Shown here: positions 36,601-37,842 of the stretch, piece after piece
How positions within the stretch are numbered: the first letter of the stretch is position 1
Layout: every line of letters starts with the position of its first letter
Assembly (NCBI GenBank): GCA_019237315.1
Contig: JAFAHG010000164.1
Location: 1 to 37,842 of the forward strand
Source of the DNA: Actinomycetota bacterium
GTDB taxonomy: Bacteria > Actinomycetota > Thermoleophilia > Gaiellales > Gaiellaceae
DNA: 37,842 nt
Direction: 5' to 3'
Program-made: the position numbers and the translations under genes
Notes under the pieces: model-generated
The model's input: only the letters and a program-made list of their open reading frames with translations
Told to the model about the DNA's origin: nothing
Database searches by the model: none

Positions 36601-37285
36601 GGGCGTGACCGGCTCCAAGGATCTGACGCTGAACCAGGTCGGCGCCGTCAACGGCCCGATCGTGGTCGGGAACAACAAGATCGCCGGCCAGATCCAGATC
36701 CAGGAGAACAACACGAGCGTTCCGGGCCTCACCGTGAACGGCAACACGGCCGGGAACGGGCTGAGCGTGCAGCAGGTCACCTCGACGGGCACGCTCTCGG
36801 TGCAGAACGACACGCTCACCGGCGGCAACCTCCAGGTGCAGAACGTGTCGGCGCCCGGTATCACGGTGAACGGCAACCAGCTGACGGGGAACAACCAGAA
36901 CCTGACGGTGATGCAGTCGACGTCGAGCGGGTCGCCGCTCAGCGTCTCGAACAACAGCCTCGGCGGGCAGCTGCAGGTGCAGAACGACACGGCCCCGGCT
37001 GCTCTCGTCAACGCGAACACGGCCGGCCAGCTGACCGTCCAGCAGATCACCGTCTCGAGCGCGGCGGTGCAAGTCGAGCACAACACCGTCGGCGGCCAGG
37101 CGCAGGTCCAGCAGAACGCGTGGTCGCCGACGAAGACGGCGGCCGCGGTGATCGTCGCCGCGAACACAGTCGGCGGGAACCTCTCCTGCAAGAACGACAC
37201 CGGCCCGGCGACCGACCTCGTCTCGGGGACGCCGACGCCAAACACGGTCACGGGTCAGAAGCAGAACGAGTGCGCGACGCTGTAG
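24635..37285 (+). CDS. Giant secreted Ig-repeat protein with two nested NHL propellers and a beta-helix
   Basis: The 4216-residue protein has a hydrophobic export segment (MWIVAVAILVWGLALSSSAG, residues 38-57). The start may instead be GTG 24701, preceded by GGTGGGAG, which removes 22 residues. Residues 60-420 form an N-terminal region including CGFETPVVGAGSFQYN, like a DUF642/galactose-binding module. Then come 23 Ig-like repeats of about 109 residues, each with GTYWWTASFSGDANNN and a cysteine pair (CTGTPVYT, SCGxESV). Two blocks of six NHL repeats (residues about 659-1065 and 1411-1802) are inserted inside two of them. Residues 3770-4216 are a right-handed beta-helix (GxVxVxxGGTLxLxGG rungs) ending in GNLSCKND and NTVTGQKQNEC. 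No sortase motif or membrane anchor is seen. A surface or matrix adhesin is likely; the ligand is unknown. Confidence 0.88.
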   Translation: MGVAQRRRESGDCGDGHGGSSTVTQLRAVQRRRGPLAMWIVAVAILVWGLALSSSAGASDPFGGPTHTYTNIAFGGNQCTGTFVTTANGSFFESQRNCTNPSLNSDDLLFVPGDFSACPGSPFSVDNTYNTSQDPQLVANTGGGIPANTPYTACFYNASADTGPAVTLSGVASGSVYPSTAQPTPSCTTTAGTFGVYQNATPSTASSGDAFTATCSGGEDDFLAAATPVSVNYSVALPSTCSGINAGTSLTDCGFETPVVGAGSFQYNLTGTPWTFSGKAGISGNGSGFTGGNPNAPEGSQVGLIQQGPSLGGGSISQSVTGWSSGKLYTLTMSIAQRLANCGFVGSIPGCQPEDFKVLLDSTVIGTFTASSGTYTDVSTSPFTASTGTHTLTISGIDSAGGDDSVFIDSLRLTSTDIVVVSPTLSTTPTGGVALGGAVFDTATLAGAQNLLGGDQITFKLYGPSASANCNGTPVYTQTVAVTGNGNYGSGNFFPTTPGTYWWTASFNGDADNNPASSGCGSESVTVSAASPTLTTTPSAGIALGGTVSDTATIAAGQGLQAGDTITFRLYGPSTSASCSSAIFTQSVSVSGNGSYTSPTFAPTAAGTYWWTASFSGDANNNAVASSCGTESVVVSKATATLSTTPSAGYTFGSGGTPGTISTVAGIGSGGFSGDGGPATSAQLWQSFQTAFDASGDMLIDDYQNNRVRLVAAATCSSNCPYGLASMTKGSIYTVAGNGSGGLSGDGGAATSAALNSPVGVAVDASGDLLIDDYLNNRVRLVAAASCSSGCPYGLASTTKGFIYTVAGTTAGYSGDGGPATSAAINFPLGIGIDTNGDLLIGDYGNNRVRLVAAATCSSGCPYGLTSTTKGFIYTVAGIGSPGFSGDGGPATSAVLSYPYGVGVDARGDLLIADAPNYRVRLVAAASCSSGCPYGFASLTRGSIYTVAGNGSATDSGDGGAATSAGLNYPIGVTADAAGDILITDSGNRVRLVAAASCSSGCPYGLASTTKGSIYTVAGTGSFGYSGDGGPATSAQLASPWSSTVDASGNLFISDRSNNRVRIVQGATAVSDQATLAGGASPSGSITFNLYGPSSTANCTGTPIYTNGVGVAANGSYGSGSYAPTTAGTYWWTASYSGDGNNNAASSSCGSESVVVAKASPTISTTPSSGITLGGGSVSDQATLAGGSGLAGGSITFNLYGPSSSQVCTGTPVYTDAVSVAGNGSFGSGNYSPTAAGTYWWSASFSGDTNNNSVVSVCGQESVTVGKASPTLSTTPSANTVLGASVSDQATLAGAQSVVSGDTIAFNLVRYTLGSPSPTAAQVCAGTGTGFVGTVFTPTVSVSGNGIVGSGTYTPAATGNYYWWANFAGDANNNAASTCTVVAGVTVSKASPTIATTPSAGLTLGGSGGGATISTVATSVIPFAVAVDANGDSLIADVNQDRIWLVAASSCSSNCPYGLSSMTKGSTYTVAGTGAYGFSGDGGPATSASLFGPYGVTVDASNNMLIADEGNNRIRLVAAASCSSGCPYGLASMTKGFIYTVVGSGGGGFSGDGGPASSATLFTPLAVAFDARGDLLIADYNNSRIRLVAAASCSSGCPWGLSSMTQGFIYTVAGSASAGFAGDGGPATSARLDNPRAVAVDPSGDLLVSDSSNYRVRLVAGASCSSGCPFGLASTTKGSIYTVAGTGGSGFSGDGGPATSATLSFPIGVTSDASGDLVIGDYENYRVRLVAASACSSGCPFGLASMTKGSIYTVAGNGNSSPSGDGGPPTSAGIGYPMAVALDAHGNLLIGDVADAQLRKVQAGGSALSDQATLAGGVSLSGGSITFNLYGPSSSADCTGAPVYSQAASVTGNGPYTSGSYTPTAAGTYWWTASFAGDGNNNAVASSCGTESAVVAKASPTISTTASSGVTLGAGSVSDQATLAGGVSLGGGSVTFNLYGPSSSAVCTGTPAYTQTTSVSGNGSVGSGNFTPTAAGTYWWTASFGGDANNNSAASACGAASVTVAKATPTLSTTSPANIVLGGVVSDAATLAGTQSVVTGDSITFRLYGPSATANCAAAISTQSVNVAADGSYISPVFTPPAAGTYWWTASFSGDANNNTITTSCGAESVAVAKASPTLANTPSPGIPLGGGTLSDTATIAAGVGLGGGTLTLKVIRYALGSATPTGAQVCAAGPVYSVFVHGVTHNGDYVSGSYTPLATGNYYWVALFNGDANNNAVDTCAALSEVTVSPASPTLTTTPSAPVVLGAGSLSDQATLAGGVGLGGGSITFDLYGPSATADCSGLPVYTSTSGGISANGNVGSGSFSPTAAGTYWWTASFGGDSNNNGAATNCGDESVTVSPASPTLTTTASPTIVLGGTVGDLATLAGGFSLASDSITFNLYGPAVFADCTGTPVDTETVSGVSSNGVYPSPNFTPTAAGTYWWTASFSGDGDNNAAATTCGLDSVVVQLATPTLTSTASNGIVLGAGTVNDQATLAGGVSLSGGSILFSLYGPSATADCTGTPVYTNTAPVSDNGSFGSGDFTPLDAGTYWWTASFSGDGNNNPVTTNCGDASVAVAKATPSISTVSDPIALGSNGGDAAAVLGAQSPLGGDTVTFDVYGPSPTADCTGTPVYTQIAPVAIGRHKPGASPVVRASSGHFAPTAAGTYWWTASFSGDANNNAASTSCGDESVAVPPASPTLANTPSGDIVLGGTVSDTAALAGTQFLTGGDAITFALYGPSIKEDCTNQVFAQTVDVAADGSYASTAFTPTAAGRYWWAASFNGDANNNPAATNCADGSVVVSKASPTISTTASAPIVLGNSLSDTGTLAGGVDLGGGAIEFNLYGPSATADCSGLPLYTSTVGGIASNGDVSSGSFSPTAAGTYWWTASFGGDANNNGVTTNCGDESVVVSPASPTLTTTASGPIVLGGTVGDLATLAGGLDFASDSITFNLYGPSLFANCSNAPVYTQTVGGVSANGVYASANFTPTAVGTYWWTASFGGDGNNNPAATSCGGASVVVSPASPTLATVASAGVVLGAGSANDQATLAGAQDLLAGDAVTFDLYGPSASASCSGSPVYTQTVPVSANGSFGSGSFTPVAAGTYWWTAALAGDANNNAAATTCGDASVLVSKATPTLSGNPSAAIVLGGGTVSDQASLAGAQQLLSGDAMTFSLYGPSTSANCSGNPVYTQTVPVSANGSFGSGSFTPAAAGTYWWTAAYNGDANNNGATTSCNAEPVVVSPASPTLSTVASAGTVLGGAVSDTATLAAAQHLLNGDAITLSLYGPSASASCSGSPVYARTLSATSNGTYGSGSFTPVAAGKYWWTASLAGDTNNNAVATNCGDASVVVSPASPTLSTTPSGTIVLASGTVSDQATLAGAQDLLNGDSITFKLYGPSASAVCTGTPVYTASAAVSANGAYSSPSFFPGAAGTYWWTASFNGDSNNNAAVSGCGAESVVVSQTTPTLTTAPTPAIVLGSGTVSDLATLAGGANLGLDSITFNLYGPSTFAVCTGTPVYTQTVSGVTGNGLYSTTPFTPLSAGTYWWTASYSGDSNNHAAVSGCGAESVTVAADSPTLGTTPSGTVALAGTVSDAAALTGAHSILGGDTVAFSLYGPSATALCTGAPVYISSGNVTTSGTAASGSFVPAAAGTYWWTASFAGDVNNNAAASACGSEKVVVSPASPTITTSSSGGIALGGTVSDSSGLAGSVNLTGAGTVTFNLYGPSATAVCTGTPVYTKTLSAVSTNGPFASGAYAPVSTGTYWWTATFSGDANNNTAATACGSEFVTVIPANANQTVGAGQTLQLSGGTLHGTVTVQPGGTLLLNGGTLTGQVNATGGTVNVSSGSLNGNVQLSSGATLNLSGGTIAGNVQGQDTSGVSITGGSVQGNVQTQIGPVTVGSGATVTGNVQTQGGSINVGGSVSGDVQFNAPGNSTACATVALASSASVAGNVSVQNLPSCGSSSVSVSGSIGKDVKLQQVAAGGSVTIANAAVGGQVQLQQVTASSVSVTGVTGSKDLTLNQVGAVNGPIVVGNNKIAGQIQIQENNTSVPGLTVNGNTAGNGLSVQQVTSTGTLSVQNDTLTGGNLQVQNVSAPGITVNGNQLTGNNQNLTVMQSTSSGSPLSVSNNSLGGQLQVQNDTAPAALVNANTAGQLTVQQITVSSAAVQVEHNTVGGQAQVQQNAWSPTKTAAAVIVAANTVGGNLSCKNDTGPATDLVSGTPTPNTVTGQKQNECATL
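26609..27829 (+). repeat. NHL propeller 1, six repeats
   Basis: Six blades of about 68 residues follow the pattern IYTVAGxGxxGFSGDGGPATSA, then a VDASGDLLIDD strand, then NNRVRLVAA. Blades 1-5 are linked by CSSGCPYGLASxTKG. The block sits between FGSGG and VSDQATLAGG, which in other Ig repeats are adjacent. Confidence 0.85.
28865..30040 (+). repeat. NHL propeller 2, six repeats
   Basis: Six blades, the first lacking the SGDGG segment (TISTVATSVIPFAVAVDANG), the last ending QLRKVQ. Linkers CSSGCP(Y/F/W)G repeat five times. It is inserted at the same point of an Ig repeat (LGGSGG before, LSDQATLAGG after) as propeller 1. Confidence 0.85.
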
Positions 37286-37294
37286 CGCGTCAGG

Positions 37295-37300
37295 CATGCT
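37295..37300 (+). promoter_or_regulatory. Predicted -10 box (CATGCT) of the small secreted protein gene
   Basis: CATGCT ends six bases before GTG 37307, the leaderless spacing, and is the same hexamer as the -10 of the gene at 19001. It starts nine bases after the giant gene's stop, so the small gene may also be read through. Confidence 0.4.
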
Positions 37301-37306
37301 GATCGC

Positions 37307-37642
37307 GTGCGGACGACGCTGGTGTTGCTGGTGTTCTTGGCGTTCGCATCGCCCGCGGCTGCCGCGCGAAACCCGAAGCCGTACGTCGCCGAGCTGACGA
37401 GTGTCTCCGTCGACTCCGGCACGGGGTCGGCGAAGTTCGCCTTCAAGGCCGTCGGAGGCAAGGCGACGTCGTTCACGTGCACGCTCACGTTGAGGAAGAA
37501 GCAGATCCGCGTGAAGTCGTGCAACTCGCCGGTCGCCTACGAGAAGCTTGCCGCCGGTTCGTACCTGTTCAGCGTGTACGCGGTCGGCCCCGGCCGTACG
37601 CGCTCCGAGCCGGCACGGAATGCCTTCAAGATCACCCGCTGA
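37307..37642 (+). CDS. Small secreted beta-sandwich protein
   Basis: The 111-residue product has a signal peptide (TTLVLLVFLAFASPAAAA) and one small domain with FTCTLTLRKKQIRVKSCNSP, an AYEKLAAGSYLFSVYAVGP strand pair and the end ARNAFKITR. This is the pattern of a short Ig/fibronectin-like domain common in Thermoleophilia surface proteins ('F.C.l......C.SP..y..L..G.y.F.v.A....G'), with one likely disulphide between the two cysteines. The GTG start is 22 bases after the giant gene; the stop is followed after three bases by repeat copy B. It is probably exported and may associate with the large proteins, but nothing in the sequence proves this. Confidence 0.75.
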   Translation: MRTTLVLLVFLAFASPAAAARNPKPYVAELTSVSVDSGTGSAKFAFKAVGGKATSFTCTLTLRKKQIRVKSCNSPVAYEKLAAGSYLFSVYAVGPGRTRSEPARNAFKITR

Positions 37643-37645
37643 TTT

Positions 37646-37842
37646 TCGACGGAGCGGCGTGGGAGTCGAACCCACCCAGCCGTGGGCTACACGACCTGGC
37701 CGGTTTTGAGCCCAGACTTTGGGCGGTTCGTGAGATCCGGCATCGTGCCGGTTCTTGATGGTTGTGGAGGTCAATCGAGACGATTGACCGCGCGACTGGG
37801 CGCCAGTTTTGGCAGTGCAAAAAGGGCTGTGCGGATGCTGTT
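37646..37842. repeat. Dispersed tRNA-Sec-tailed repeat, copy B (runs off the window)
   Basis: Direct repeat of 18392-18600, beginning at the same CGACGGAGCGG edge three bases after a stop codon. It keeps the nine-base inverted repeat (37769-37789) and has an intact six-base hairpin CCGGCA/TGCCGG (37737-37751) that is degraded in copy A. The window ends within the repeat. Confidence 0.75.
37650..37715 (-). pseudogene. tRNA-Sec (UCA) 3' half, copy B
   Basis: Same T arm, variable arm and acceptor 3' strand as at 18396-18463, but one base is missing in the anticodon loop (CTCAAAA instead of CTTCAAAA). The 5' half is absent, so it cannot be a working tRNA. Confidence 0.65.

Noticed and set aside
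33317-37774. Very long leftward open frame (over 1400 codons) opposite the giant gene
   Set aside because: It is rich in Arg, Gly, Ala and Val with no domain, lies antisense to a clearly repetitive real gene, and starts in the tRNA repeat. Similar antisense frames at 27902-29989, 30089-32551 and 11631-14105 are rejected for the same reason.

Overview
The window is GC-rich bacterial chromosome, most likely from an actinobacterium of the Thermoleophilia type (Gaiellales/Solirubrobacterales). That placement is an inference from base composition, the housekeeping gene order, near-absence of Shine-Dalgarno sites at first genes, and the large secreted Ig/HYR/NHL repeat proteins; no 16S gene is present to confirm it.

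Positions 1-8900, forward strand: the 3' end of an apbE-like gene, then a tightly packed housekeeping run: lepA, a DUF1272 zinc protein, hemW, hrcA, dnaJ, prmA, mtaB, a HIT protein, yqeY and a cupin, closed by a hairpin. Many genes overlap by 1-17 bases. Positions 8940-11870 hold a second run: phoH, ybeY, a diacylglycerol/undecaprenol kinase fused to a PAP2 phosphatase, and era. These serve translation, rRNA maturation, heat-shock control, tRNA modification and lipid-carrier recycling.

Positions 12000-17140: a leftward pair (lipoprotein, then mtnP) diverges from a rightward operon of deoC, a full aldehyde dehydrogenase and a half-length one, followed by a degenerate TrpC-like barrel gene and a strong hairpin. 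A DUF6457 gene (leftward) and an acetate-transporter gene (satP family, rightward) diverge from one short promoter region. DeoC makes acetaldehyde, the dehydrogenase could oxidise it to acetate, and the transporter could move acetate, so a deoxynucleoside/acetaldehyde theme is plausible.

Positions 18390-37842 look like an accessory region. It starts and ends with a directly repeated element of about 200 bp that carries the 3' half of a selenocysteine-type tRNA (UCA anticodon). A third, shorter copy lies near 18.87 kb. Between them are scrambled fragments of DUF6457, a second copy of the satP tail with its terminator (about 96% identical over 163 bp by hand alignment), and three secreted-protein genes. 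One is a 1636-residue protein with seven RCC1 repeats, seven FG-GAP/VCBS repeats and seven HYR domains. The second is a 4216-residue protein with 23 Ig-like repeats, two six-bladed NHL propellers each inserted into the same loop of an Ig repeat, and a C-terminal beta-helix. The third is a small secreted beta-sandwich protein. No integrase, transposase, sortase or CRISPR array is visible.

Across the window, first genes of transcription units repeatedly carry a TAnnnT-like -10 box only 6-13 bases before the start codon, which predicts widespread leaderless mRNAs.
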